64,000 nt of DNA from Clostridiaceae bacterium (GTDB taxonomy: Bacteria; Bacillota; Clostridia; Oscillospirales; Acutalibacteraceae), in assembly GCA_021769555.1 (NCBI GenBank), contig JAETSR010000008.1, forward strand, positions 1 through 64,000, written 5' to 3'. The position numbers and the translations under genes were made by a program. The notes below the pieces were generated by a model. That model was not told where the DNA came from. It searched no databases and saw only the letters and a program-made list of their open reading frames with translations. Position 1 is the stretch's first letter, and each line of letters opens with the position of its first letter. Positions 50,485 to 59,820 of the stretch are shown piece after piece.

Positions 50485-51816
50485 ATGGAGAGCATAACCG
50501 TTATAGGCGGGGGGCTGGCCGGGTGCGAGGCCGCCTGGCAGGCAGCTAAAAGGGGCGTGCCGGTAAAGCTATTTGAGATGAAGCCGGGGAAGTTCTCCCC
50601 GGCCCATAAGAGCGGGGGGCTGGCGGAGCTTATCTGCTCGAACTCCCTGAAAGCCGCGCGGATAGAGAGCGCGGCGGGGCTTCTCAAGGAGGAAATGCGG
50701 CGCTTGGGCTCACTGCTCATGGACTGCGCCCTAAAGTGCCAGGTGCCCGCCGGGGGAGCGCTGGCGGTGGACCGGGAGGAGTTCTCCCGCCTTGCCACAG
50801 AGGCCATAGAGAGCGAGCCCCTTATCGAGCTCTGCCGGGAGGAAGTGACTGAGATACCAGAGGGCGTGACTGTGATTGCCAGCGGGCCCCTGACCTCAGA
50901 CGGGCTTGCCGCGGAGATAGAAAAGCTCTGCGGGGGGAGGCTCAGCTTTTTCGACGCCGCCGCGCCTATAGTCTCAGCCGAGAGCGTTGACATGACAAAA
51001 TGCTTTGCCGCCTCCCGCTATGGCCGGGGGGAGGACGACTATATCAACTGCCCCATGAATAAGGAGCAGTACGAGAGCTTTGTGACGGAGCTGGTGAATG
51101 CCGAGAGAGCGCCTTTGCACGGCTGTGATGCGAGTTCCCCCGAAGGGGGAAGCTCGGAGGACCCTAAGGTGTATGAGGGCTGTATGCCCATAGAGGTGCT
51201 GGCCTCGAGGGGCCGGGACGCTATACGCTTCGGGCCCATGAAGCCGGTGGGGCTTATTGACCCCAATACCGGGCACAGGCCCTGGGCTGTGGTGCAGCTG
51301 CGCACGGAGAACCGGGAGAGGTCCCTCTATAACTTGGTGGGTTTCCAGACAAACCTGAAATTCGGGGAGCAGAAGCGGGTCTTCGGGATGATACCGGGGC
51401 TTGAGAGCGCCGAGTTCATGCGGTACGGCGTTATGCACAGGAACACCTTTCTGGACTCGCCAAGGCTGCTTGCGGGGGATTTCTCCCTTCGGGCGCGGCC
51501 GGAGCTCTTCTTTGCCGGGCAGATGACCGGGGTGGAGGGGTATATGGAGTCGGCGGCCTCGGGAATCATGGCGGGGATAAACGCCGTGAGAAGGCTTCAT
51601 GGGCAGGAGAGTGTTATTCTGCCTGAGACTACCATGATGGGGGCCCTGAGCCGGTATATATCCGGGTATGAGGGGAAGGACTTCCAGCCCATGGGGGCGA
51701 ATTTCGGCATACTGCCGCCCCTTCCCACGCATATCCGGGACAAGCGGGAGAGGTACAGTGGGCTCTCGGAGAGGGCCCTTGGGGACCTTGGAAAGGAGAT
51801 ATCATGCGCATTATAG
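50485..51816 (+). CDS. trmFO: FADH2/methylene-THF tRNA (uracil-5-)-methyltransferase
   Basis: 443 residues from ATG 50485; AAGGAG is in the last codons of topA. The FAD-binding motif is VIGGGLAGCEAAWQAAKRG; GGLAELICSNSLK is the TrmFO signature, and CMPIEVLASRGRDAIRFGPMK another. It makes T54 in tRNA. The start overlaps topA's neighbourhood by four bases' distance; the stop overlaps plsX by 13 nt. Confidence 0.96.
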   Translation: MESITVIGGGLAGCEAAWQAAKRGVPVKLFEMKPGKFSPAHKSGGLAELICSNSLKAARIESAAGLLKEEMRRLGSLLMDCALKCQVPAGGALAVDREEFSRLATEAIESEPLIELCREEVTEIPEGVTVIASGPLTSDGLAAEIEKLCGGRLSFFDAAAPIVSAESVDMTKCFAASRYGRGEDDYINCPMNKEQYESFVTELVNAERAPLHGCDASSPEGGSSEDPKVYEGCMPIEVLASRGRDAIRFGPMKPVGLIDPNTGHRPWAVVQLRTENRERSLYNLVGFQTNLKFGEQKRVFGMIPGLESAEFMRYGVMHRNTFLDSPRLLAGDFSLRARPELFFAGQMTGVEGYMESAASGIMAGINAVRRLHGQESVILPETTMMGALSRYISGYEGKDFQPMGANFGILPPLPTHIRDKRERYSGLSERALGDLGKEISCAL

Positions 51817-52808
51817 TTGACGGCTTCGGCGGGGACAACGCCCCGGGGGAGATACTCACAGGCTGCGCCCGGGCCATGGACGAGCTTGGAATTGAGATAA
51901 GCGTCTCGGGGGATAAGGACAGGCTGCTGAAAAGCGCCAGGGAGCTGGGGCTCGAGAGCAGTTTTAATAAGATGGAGGTTTTGCACTGCACGGACGTGCT
52001 CACCATGGAGGACGAGCCGGACAGCGTAAGGAAGGAGAAGTCCGGTAGCTCTATGGCCGTCGGCATGAGGGCCCTGAGAGAGGGCAGGGGCGACGCCTTT
52101 GCAAGCGCGGGGAACAGCGGGGCCCTGGCGGTGGGCGCCACGGCGATAGTCAGGAGGATAAAGGGCGTGAAGCGCATAGCCTTCGCCCCGGTGCTGCCCA
52201 CGGCAAAGACCCCCTTTATGATATCCGACGGCGGGGCCAATGTGCTCTGCCGGGCGGACATGCTTTTGCAGTTCGGGGTCATGGGCTCGGTGTACATGGA
52301 GAAGGTCATGGGGGTGAAAAGCCCCAGGGTTGGCCTTGTGAACGTGGGCACGGAGGAGCATAAGGGGGACGATTTGCGCAAGGAGGCTTACGCGCTCCTG
52401 AAAGCTTGCGAGGGGATAAACTTTATCGGGAACATAGAGCCCAGGGACATACCCTACGGCGTGTGCGACGTGGCCGTGGCAGACGGCTTTGTGGGCAATA
52501 CGGTCCTAAAGCTCTATGAGGGCACGGCTTTAGCCATGATGGGCATGGTGAAGGATATCTTCAAGAAGTCCCTTAAAAACAAGCTGGCCGCGGGGATGAT
52601 ATACGGGGACCTGCAGGGCCTCAAGAAGACCATGGACTATAATTCCTACGGCGGCGCGCCGCTGATAGGGGCCTCGAAGCCGGTGTTCAAAATGCACGGC
52701 AACGCCAGGGCCTATGCCGTGCAGAGCGCGTTGAAGCTTGTGCGGGACTGTACGGAGTCGGGGTATGTGGAGGCCATAGGGGCCGCGCTTGGGGAGAAGG
52801 AGCAATAA
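51804..52808 (+). CDS. plsX: phosphate acyltransferase PlsX
   Basis: 334 residues. IIVDGFGGDNAPGEILTGC, SSMAVGMRALREGRGDAFASAG, GGANVLCRADMLLQFG, and GDLQGLKKTMDYNSYGG are PlsX segments. It makes acyl-phosphate from acyl-ACP for phospholipid synthesis at the membrane. AAAGGAG precedes the ATG. In many Firmicutes acpP lies between plsX and rnc; here rnc follows after 18 bp. Confidence 0.96.
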   Translation: MRIIVDGFGGDNAPGEILTGCARAMDELGIEISVSGDKDRLLKSARELGLESSFNKMEVLHCTDVLTMEDEPDSVRKEKSGSSMAVGMRALREGRGDAFASAGNSGALAVGATAIVRRIKGVKRIAFAPVLPTAKTPFMISDGGANVLCRADMLLQFGVMGSVYMEKVMGVKSPRVGLVNVGTEEHKGDDLRKEAYALLKACEGINFIGNIEPRDIPYGVCDVAVADGFVGNTVLKLYEGTALAMMGMVKDIFKKSLKNKLAAGMIYGDLQGLKKTMDYNSYGGAPLIGASKPVFKMHGNARAYAVQSALKLVRDCTESGYVEAIGAALGEKEQ

Positions 52809-52826
52809 GTTCAGGGAGGTGCCGGC

Positions 52827-53507
52827 ATGAGGCCGATGGAGGAATACGAGAAGCTGATAGGCTATGAGTTTAAAGACAAAAGGCTGCTTGAGAAGGCGCT
52901 GACCCACTCCTCATATGCCAATGAGCATAAGACGGAGAGCTATGAGCGGCTGGAGTTTTTAGGGGACTCGGTGCTGGGGTTCGTCACCGCCGAGTACCTT
53001 TTTGAGAACCTGGGGGACCTTTCAGAGGGCCAGCTCACCAAAACCAGAGCGGCGCTGGTGTGCGAGAAGTCCCTGTGCGGGTTCTCAAGGTCCCTGGAGG
53101 TGGGGAGCTTTTTAAGGCTCAGCCACGGTGAAATGCACTCCGGCGGGCGTGAGCGGCCCAGTATACTAGCGGACGTGTTCGAGTCCACCACCGCAGCAAT
53201 ATACCTTGACAGCGGGGGGATAGAGGCGGCAAAGGAGTTTATCCTGCGCTTTATAATCCCCGCGGCGAAGACCAGGGGCCAGAAGGCCTTTAAAGACTAT
53301 AAGACCACATTGCAGGAGATAATCCAGCAGAACCCGGAGGAGCGCCTTGAGTACGTGCTCACCGGGGAGAGCGGGCCGGACCATCAGAAGCATTTCACCG
53401 TTGAGGTCCATCTTAACAGCAACGTGATAGGCAGGGGCGGCGGCAGGAGCAAGAAGGAGGCCGAGCAGCAGGCCGCAAGGGAAGCATTGGAGCTGATGGG
53501 GTACTGA
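52827..53507 (+). CDS. rnc: ribonuclease III
   Basis: 226 residues. The catalytic motif is ERLEFLGDSVLGFV, with the second acidic cluster in ILADVFESTTAAIYLD; the dsRNA-binding domain covers about 155-226 (KTTLQEIIQQNPEERLEY and RSKKEAEQQAAREALELM). It processes rRNA and cuts double-stranded RNA, including any antisense pairs. GGGAGG lies upstream. Confidence 0.97.
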   Translation: MRPMEEYEKLIGYEFKDKRLLEKALTHSSYANEHKTESYERLEFLGDSVLGFVTAEYLFENLGDLSEGQLTKTRAALVCEKSLCGFSRSLEVGSFLRLSHGEMHSGGRERPSILADVFESTTAAIYLDSGGIEAAKEFILRFIIPAAKTRGQKAFKDYKTTLQEIIQQNPEERLEYVLTGESGPDHQKHFTVEVHLNSNVIGRGGGRSKKEAEQQAAREALELMGY

Positions 53508-54559
53508 TGGGTAAGCACAGCAATATAGCCATATTCGTGCCCCATCTTGGCTGCCCGCGCCAGTGCAGCTTTTGTGAGCAGAGGACTATAACGGGGCAGA
53601 CATATGCGCCAACCGCTGAGGACGTGCTCTCGGCGGCTGAGACGGCGGCGGGCTCGCTTTCCGATTGCTCACAGGCGGAGATAGCCTTCTTCGGGGGGAG
53701 CTTCACGGCCATTGACCGGGGGTATATGCTCTCCCTTTTGGAGGCGGCGAAGGGGGCCGTGGAGCGGTACGGCTTTAAGGGGGTCAGGTGCTCCACAAGG
53801 CCGGACGCCATAGATACTGAGGTGCTGGACATACTGAGGGCCCACAGGGTCACGGCGGTGGAGCTGGGGGCCCAGTCCATGGACGACGGTGTGCTTAAAG
53901 CCAACAGGCGGGGCCATACGGCCGGGGACACAAAAAAAGCGGCGGGGCTGATACATGAGGCCGGCCTTGAGCTGGGCCTGCAGATGATGACCGGGCTCTA
54001 TACCGACACGGACGAAAAGGCCCTTGGGACCGCCCGGGAGTTTTTGAAGCTCCGGCCGGAGACGGCGCGGGTATACCCCACAATAGTGCTGCCGGGGACG
54101 GAGCTCTGCCGGCTCTATAACGGGGGGCTCTATAGGCCCAAGGAGCTGCCGGAGGCAGTGGAGCTCTGCTCGAAGCTCCTTGAGCTCTTCGAGAGTGCGG
54201 GCGTGCGGGTGATACGCATGGGGCTGCACCCCGGGCGGGAGCTTGAGGAGCGGATGGTGGCGGGGCCCTATCACCAGGCCTTCCGGCAGCTTGTGGAGAG
54301 CAGGATGTTCCTAAGAAGGCTCCTGGCGGAGCTTTCGGAGCCCGGGGAGTACCGGGTCATGGTGAACCCCCGGGATATCTCCACGGCCCTGGGGCAGGGG
54401 AAGGAGAACCTGCGGAGGCTCTCGGAGATGGGTTGCTCGGTGACGTTTGTGCAGGACGAGAGCGTGGAGCGAGGGAGAGTGAAAATTTATGCAGAAGCTG
54501 ATAATATTGAGCGGCTCCCCATGCGTGGGCAAGAGCACGGCGGGAAACCTGCTGTTTAA
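53507..54559 (+). CDS. radical SAM protein, Elp3-like
   Basis: 350 residues. The 4Fe-4S motif is CPRQCSFC (HLGCPRQCSFCEQRTITG), with an unusual CxxxCxxC form typical of radical SAM. FFGGSFTAIDR, STRPDAID and GLQMMTGLYTDT fit the Firmicute protein that lies between rnc and smc and is related to Elp3. Function is unknown, probably RNA modification. The start overlaps the rnc stop (TGATG) and the end overlaps the next gene by 71 nt. Confidence 0.88.
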   Translation: MGKHSNIAIFVPHLGCPRQCSFCEQRTITGQTYAPTAEDVLSAAETAAGSLSDCSQAEIAFFGGSFTAIDRGYMLSLLEAAKGAVERYGFKGVRCSTRPDAIDTEVLDILRAHRVTAVELGAQSMDDGVLKANRRGHTAGDTKKAAGLIHEAGLELGLQMMTGLYTDTDEKALGTAREFLKLRPETARVYPTIVLPGTELCRLYNGGLYRPKELPEAVELCSKLLELFESAGVRVIRMGLHPGRELEERMVAGPYHQAFRQLVESRMFLRRLLAELSEPGEYRVMVNPRDISTALGQGKENLRRLSEMGCSVTFVQDESVERGRVKIYAEADNIERLPMRGQEHGGKPAV

Positions 54560-54980
54560 AATGTATGATAATTCGGCATATCTTGACGGCGACTGGTGCT
54601 GGTGCGTGAACCCCTTTGACCTGGGCGACCCCAGGCTCCGGGAGGGGGATAAGGCCATGTCCATGGTGCTGTCGAACTACCTTAGGCTGGGCTTTGAGTA
54701 TGTGGTGTTCTGCTCGGTAGTTGCCATGTATGAGAATATCCGCGGGGGGATACTCAGGGATATCACTGAGGAGGGCTTTGAGGTCATAGGCTTCACCCTG
54801 ACCTGCTCGGAGGAGACCCTTAGGGCGCGGCACAGGGCCCGGGGGGATGAGAACGAGTGCTCCATGGAGTGGCTGAGGCTGCCAAGCTATCCCGGGGACC
54901 ATGTGATTTATACTGACGGCAAGACCCCCGAGGAAGTGGCGCTTATGATGAAGGAGATAATCGACGGCTATGGAGCATGA
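54489..54980 (+). CDS. P-loop nucleotide kinase-like protein
   Basis: 163 residues with Walker A LIILSGSPCVGKSTAGNLLF. LDGDWCWCVNPFDLGD and TLTCSEETLRARHRARGDE follow the pattern of small AAA_33/adenylate-kinase-like proteins, where a conserved Asp-Gly-Asp-Trp binds substrate. It overlaps the previous radical SAM gene by 71 nt in another frame. GAGAGTGAAA is a weak ribosome binding site. Substrate unknown. smc starts 45 bp on. Confidence 0.75.
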   Translation: MQKLIILSGSPCVGKSTAGNLLFKMYDNSAYLDGDWCWCVNPFDLGDPRLREGDKAMSMVLSNYLRLGFEYVVFCSVVAMYENIRGGILRDITEEGFEVIGFTLTCSEETLRARHRARGDENECSMEWLRLPSYPGDHVIYTDGKTPEEVALMMKEIIDGYGA

Positions 54981-55024
54981 GAACGGCGACCCGATTTTCT
55001 ATTTGAGCAAGGAGACTTACCTTA

Positions 55025-58000
55025 ATGATATTAAAATCGCTGGAGCTTCAGGGCTTCAAGACCTTCCCGGATAAGACCACGCTCTCCTTTGAGCGGGGCA
55101 TAACCTCGGTGGTGGGGCCCAACGGGAGCGGAAAGAGCAATATAAGCGACGCCATGCGCTGGGTGCTGGGGGAGCAGTCCCTCAGGTCCCTCAGGTGCTC
55201 GAAGATGGAGGACGTTATCTTCGGCGGCACCCCCCAGAGAAGGGCCCAGGGCTTCGCGGAGGTCACCCTGACTATCGATAACGCCGACCGGGCCCTGCCC
55301 TTTGACAACGACCAGGTTGCCATAACCCGCCGGTACTACCGCTCAGGTGAGAGCGAGTACCTTATCAATAAGAGCACCGTGAGATTAAAGGACATAAACG
55401 AGCTGTTTATGGACACCGGGCTCGGCCGGGACGGCTACTCTATTATCGGCCAGGGCAAGATAGACAGCATTGTGGCCGCAAAGAGCGAGGACAGGCGGGA
55501 GATTTTCGAGGAGGCGGCGGGGATATCCCGGTACCGCTACAGGAAAGAGGAGGCAGAGAGAAGGCTTTCGAGGGCCGAGGAAAACCTTGTGCGCCTTCGG
55601 GACATCCTCAGCGAGCTTGAGGGCCGGGTGGGCCCCCTTAAAGAGCAGGCTGAGAAGGCCGAGAAGTTCATAGAGTACGACGAGGAGAAGAAGGGCCTTG
55701 AGATAGGCATATGGCTTGAGACCCTGCGCCGTTCGGCCCAGGGGATAAGGGAGCACCAGGACAAGATAGGCCTTGCCGGGATACAGCACAGGGAGATAGA
55801 GAAGGAGCTTGAGAGGCTGTCAGCGCGGGCCGAGGAGAACCTTCGGGAGGTAAACGGCTGCACGGCGGCAATGGACGAGGCCAGGAACGAGGCGGCGTCC
55901 TTGGACGAGCAGGCCGTCCGGGCCGAGGGCGAGGTGGGGCTTTTGGAGAGCGAGATAGCCCATAACGCCCAGGACGTTCTAAGGCTTGAGGGGCAGATAG
56001 AGGCCGCACGCCAGTCCGGGGAGGACACGGAACGGGAGATAGCCGCAAAGCGGGCCCAGGCTGAGAGCCGGGAGAAGCGCATAGCAGAGAGCCGGCAGAA
56101 GCTCAGCGACTTCACCCTCACATTGGAGGAGCTGAGAAAGGGCGCGGACCAGGCCACCAGGGAGATAGAGCTTGCGGCGGCAAAGCTTGCGGGGGTCAAC
56201 GCCAGCTTATCCGAGGAGCGGGTCAGAATAAGCTCCTCACAGTCCTCCATAGAGGAGATACTGAGAAGGGCCCAGGCTGTGGACGAGAGCATACGGCAGA
56301 CAGGCCAGCGTGAGGAGGCCGCCGAGCGCGAGGGCCGGGAGCTCATGGAGCTGCTCTCCGGCATAGAGCGGGAGATAGCCGCGAAGGAGAACGCTGTTAA
56401 GGGCTATCAAATGCGCCTTGAGAGCAGGAAGGCAAAGGTACAGAAGAATAAGGACGAGGTGGACAGGCTCACCCTTGACACCAACGAGCAGCTCAGAAGG
56501 GCGAAGCTTTTGGAGGATTTGGAGCGGAGCATGGAGGGCTTTGGGCAGAGCGTCAAGGCCGTTATGCGGGAGGCCGGAAGGGGTATGCTCAAGGGCATAT
56601 GCGGGCCGGTGACGAGAATTATCAAGACCCCCGGGGAGTATGCCGTGGCCATTGAGACGGCTTTGGGGGCTGCCATGCAGAACGTGGTGGTGGAGACCGA
56701 GGGGGACGCCAAGGCCGCCATAGGGCTCCTAAAGCAGAGGGACCTGGGGCGCGCCACATTCCTGCCCCTGACTACGGTGAAGGGCCGGGCCATAGACACA
56801 AGGGAGATGGCCGGGGAGCCCGGGTTTGTGGGGGTGGCCTCGGAGCTCTGCAGCTGTGAGGAGCGGTTCACCGGGGTGAAGGACTCCCTGCTGGGCCGGG
56901 TGGCCGTTGCGGAGGACCTGGACAGCGCCGCAGCTATTGCCAAGCGCACCGGGTACAGGTTCAGAGTGGTGAGCCTGGACGGGCAGGTGGTGAACGCCGG
57001 GGGCTCCCTCACCGGCGGCTCCCGGGCCAAGAACTCGGGGCTTCTCAGCCGGGCCGGGGAGATAGAGCGCATACGGGCTAAAGCGGCGGGCCTAAAGGAG
57101 CAGACGGGCAGGGCGGCCGAGGCCCTTAAAGGGAGCCGCCAGGAGCTTTCCTCCTGTGAAGCCGAGCTGGACGCGGCCCAGGGGGAGCTGGGCACCCTGC
57201 AGGACGAACGCACGAAGGTGACAGCGGAGCTGGCCTCTGCAAAGCGTGAGCTTGAAGCCGTGCGGCAGAGCAGAGAGGAGCTCGCAAGGGAGCGCTCCAC
57301 GGCCCAGGGGCGCCTTGAGGCCCTGAATAAGTCCCAGGCCGAGAGCAGGGAGCGCCTTGAGGCACTTGAGCTTGAGGCAAAAAATTGGCAGGAGAAGAGC
57401 CAGGCCCTCACCGGGGACCGGCAGGAGCAGCTCCAAAGGTGCGACGAGATAGGGGAGACGGTGCAGGCCCTGCGCATGGAGGAGTTTTCGGCGAAGAAGG
57501 ACCGGGACGCGCTGATGGAGGCTGTGGCCGAGCTTGAGGCAAGGCGGAAGGACGCCTCCGGGGAGCGGGACAGGCTCGAAGCTGAGATAGCCGCCCTTGA
57601 GGAAAAGAGCGGCGGGCTGAGAGAGGATATACTAAGACAGAAGGAGCAGATAGAGTCCCTTAGGAACAGCGCCCGGGACAAGCGGGCGCAGGTACAGCAG
57701 CATGCGGAAAAGCGCACGGAGCTTGAGCGGGAGGCCTCGGAGCTGAGAAACTCCGAGCGGGACACCCTGGCCCGAAGGGAGAGCGCCGCCGGGGAGCTGG
57801 CAAGGCTCCAGGAGCGGGCGGGGAACCTTCAGAAGGAGTACGACGGGCTGATGAACCGGCTCTGGGAGGAGTACGAGCTCACCCGCAGGGAGGCCGAGGA
57901 GGTCGCCGCGGAGATAGACGACCTGCCCACGGCCCAGCGGAGGCTCGCCGAGCTCAAGAATAAGATAAAGGCCCTGGGCGCTGTCAATGTGGGCGCTGTT

Positions 58001-58588
58001 GTGGAGTATAAAGAGGTATCTGAGAGGTTTGAGTTTCTAAACAAGCAGGTGGGCGACGCGGAGAAGTCCAAGAAGGAGCTTCTGGACCTGATAAACCAGC
58101 TCACCGGGGCCATGCAGGAGCAGTTCATAGAGCGCTTTGGGAAGATAAACGAGAACTTTTCCCATATCTTCCGGGAGCTCTTCGGGGGCGGGGCGGCTGA
58201 GCTCAGCTTCTCGGACCCGGAGAACGTGCTCACATCGGGCATAGACATAAAGGTCCACCCGCCGGGGAAGATAGTCACGCATATCGAGTCGCTGTCCGGC
58301 GGCGAGAAGGCGCTGGTGGCGATTTCCATATACTTTGCAATCATGCGGGTGAACCCGCCGCCCTTCTGTGTGCTGGACGAGATAGAGGCCGCTCTGGACG
58401 ACGTGAACGTCACAAGGTTCGCCCAGTACCTGAGAAGGATGACGGGCAAGAGCCAGTTTATCACCATCACCCACAGGCGCGGCACTATGGAGGGGTCGGA
58501 CATGCTGTATGGGGTGACTATGCAGGACCAGGGGATAAGTAAGCTTTTGGCACTTAGGACGGATGAGGCGGCGGAGTATGGGTCATAA
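55025..58588 (+). CDS. smc: chromosome segregation protein SMC
   Basis: 1187 residues, the full length of SMC. The N-terminal ATPase half has SVVGPNGSGKSNISDAMRW; two long coiled coils (about 165-500 and 670-1010) flank the hinge (about 515-665); the C-terminal half has SLSGGEKALVAISIYFAI (signature) and PFCVLDEIEAALDD (Walker B). With ScpA and ScpB (not in this window) it condenses and segregates chromosomes. CAAGGAG lies 12 bases before the ATG. Confidence 0.97.
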   Translation: MILKSLELQGFKTFPDKTTLSFERGITSVVGPNGSGKSNISDAMRWVLGEQSLRSLRCSKMEDVIFGGTPQRRAQGFAEVTLTIDNADRALPFDNDQVAITRRYYRSGESEYLINKSTVRLKDINELFMDTGLGRDGYSIIGQGKIDSIVAAKSEDRREIFEEAAGISRYRYRKEEAERRLSRAEENLVRLRDILSELEGRVGPLKEQAEKAEKFIEYDEEKKGLEIGIWLETLRRSAQGIREHQDKIGLAGIQHREIEKELERLSARAEENLREVNGCTAAMDEARNEAASLDEQAVRAEGEVGLLESEIAHNAQDVLRLEGQIEAARQSGEDTEREIAAKRAQAESREKRIAESRQKLSDFTLTLEELRKGADQATREIELAAAKLAGVNASLSEERVRISSSQSSIEEILRRAQAVDESIRQTGQREEAAEREGRELMELLSGIEREIAAKENAVKGYQMRLESRKAKVQKNKDEVDRLTLDTNEQLRRAKLLEDLERSMEGFGQSVKAVMREAGRGMLKGICGPVTRIIKTPGEYAVAIETALGAAMQNVVVETEGDAKAAIGLLKQRDLGRATFLPLTTVKGRAIDTREMAGEPGFVGVASELCSCEERFTGVKDSLLGRVAVAEDLDSAAAIAKRTGYRFRVVSLDGQVVNAGGSLTGGSRAKNSGLLSRAGEIERIRAKAAGLKEQTGRAAEALKGSRQELSSCEAELDAAQGELGTLQDERTKVTAELASAKRELEAVRQSREELARERSTAQGRLEALNKSQAESRERLEALELEAKNWQEKSQALTGDRQEQLQRCDEIGETVQALRMEEFSAKKDRDALMEAVAELEARRKDASGERDRLEAEIAALEEKSGGLREDILRQKEQIESLRNSARDKRAQVQQHAEKRTELEREASELRNSERDTLARRESAAGELARLQERAGNLQKEYDGLMNRLWEEYELTRREAEEVAAEIDDLPTAQRRLAELKNKIKALGAVNVGAVVEYKEVSERFEFLNKQVGDAEKSKKELLDLINQLTGAMQEQFIERFGKINENFSHIFRELFGGGAAELSFSDPENVLTSGIDIKVHPPGKIVTHIESLSGGEKALVAISIYFAIMRVNPPPFCVLDEIEAALDDVNVTRFAQYLRRMTGKSQFITITHRRGTMEGSDMLYGVTMQDQGISKLLALRTDEAAEYGS

Positions 58589-58608
58589 ATCCAAGAAGGA
58601 GCGTAATA

Positions 58609-59802
58609 ATGGGAATCTTTGAAAAAATACGCCAGGGCCTGAAAAAGACCCGGGACAGCATATCAGGGCAGATAGCCCAGATGGTGAACTCGTTTACGAA
58701 GATAGACGAGGAGCTCTTTGAGGAGCTTACGGAGCTCCTGGTGATGGGCGACGTGGGCATGGACACCGCGGAGTTCATCACCGGGGAGCTTCGCCGGGTG
58801 ATAAAGGAAAAGGGCATTACGGACCCGGGGCTCATTATGGACGAGCTGCAGGGGATAGTGACGGAAATACTCTCCGGGGACTGTACGCTGCATATAGGCA
58901 CAAAGCCCTCGGTGATACTGGTCATAGGCGTGAACGGTGTGGGCAAGACCACGGCCATAGGCAAGCTCTCAGCACAGCTGAAAGCTGAGGGTAAGTCGGT
59001 TATCTTAGGCGCGGCCGATACCTTCCGTGCGGCGGCTATCGAGCAGCTTGAGGTCTGGGCCCAGCGCGCGGATGTGCCCATGATAAAGCAGGGTGAGGGC
59101 TCGGATCCGGCGGCCGTTGTCTTTGACACTATAGCTGCCGCAAAGGCCAGAGGGTGCGACGTTGTCATATGCGACACGGCGGGCAGGCTCCACAACAAGA
59201 AGAACCTGATGGACGAGCTCAGCAAGATATCCCGGATAATCGACCGCGAGCTGCCCGGGTGCGACAGGGAGAACCTTTTGGTGCTGGACGCGGCCACCGG
59301 GCAGAACGCCGTGAACCAGGCCAGGGAGTTCATGGGCGCGGCAGGGATAACCGGAATCGTGCTAACTAAGCTGGACGGCACCCCCAAGGGCGGCGTGGTG
59401 CTGCCAATTAAGCGGGAGCTGGGCCTGCCGGTGAAGTTCATCGGCGTTGGGGAGCAGATAGACGACCTGCAGCCCTTCGACCCGGCGGCGTTCGCGGCAG
59501 GGCTCTTTAACCTGGAAGAGCCTGTTGTAACTGTAAAGGAACAGCCTTTACAGGAGGATACGGCTGTAAAGGAGGAGCCCTTGCCAGAGCCCGAGCCCGT
59601 ACCCGAGAGCGAGAGCCCGGAGGAGAGGCACGCGAGGTTCAGGCGCTTTGCAGAGGCGCTTATGGCAAGGCTCGACGAGAACGGGAGCGTCCGGGACATG
59701 CTCCCGGAGCTGAGGGCCTGGCGGGACGACCGGGAGCTTGACCGGGATGACCAGCGCCTTGTGCGCAACCTATTGCTCACCGCGGAGAAGCGGGAGAGCT
59801 GA
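58609..59802 (+). CDS. ftsY: signal recognition particle receptor FtsY with C-terminal extension
   Basis: 397 residues. N domain (about 1-95) and G domain with VIGVNGVGKTTAIGKLS, DTFRAAAIEQLE, ICDTAGRLHNKKNLMDEL and LTKLDGTPKGGVVLP. After the usual end (FIGVGEQIDDLQPF ... LFNLEE, about residue 303) there are about 94 extra residues: an acidic Pro/Glu part (EPLPEPEPVPESESPEE) and an Arg/Glu/Asp-rich helical part. In most FtsY an acidic domain is at the N-terminus, which is short here. AAGGAG precedes the ATG; it follows smc by 20 bp as in other Firmicutes. Confidence 0.95.
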   Translation: MGIFEKIRQGLKKTRDSISGQIAQMVNSFTKIDEELFEELTELLVMGDVGMDTAEFITGELRRVIKEKGITDPGLIMDELQGIVTEILSGDCTLHIGTKPSVILVIGVNGVGKTTAIGKLSAQLKAEGKSVILGAADTFRAAAIEQLEVWAQRADVPMIKQGEGSDPAAVVFDTIAAAKARGCDVVICDTAGRLHNKKNLMDELSKISRIIDRELPGCDRENLLVLDAATGQNAVNQAREFMGAAGITGIVLTKLDGTPKGGVVLPIKRELGLPVKFIGVGEQIDDLQPFDPAAFAAGLFNLEEPVVTVKEQPLQEDTAVKEEPLPEPEPVPESESPEERHARFRRFAEALMARLDENGSVRDMLPELRAWRDDRELDRDDQRLVRNLLLTAEKRES

Positions 59803-59820
59803 GTGAAGGAGAATACTATC

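Noticed and set aside
56407-57765. Long minus-strand ORF (452 codons) opposite smc, and 58554-59966 opposite ftsY
   Set aside because: Ser/Arg-rich low-complexity translations with no motif, exactly antisense to certain genes; they arise from GC-rich codon use.
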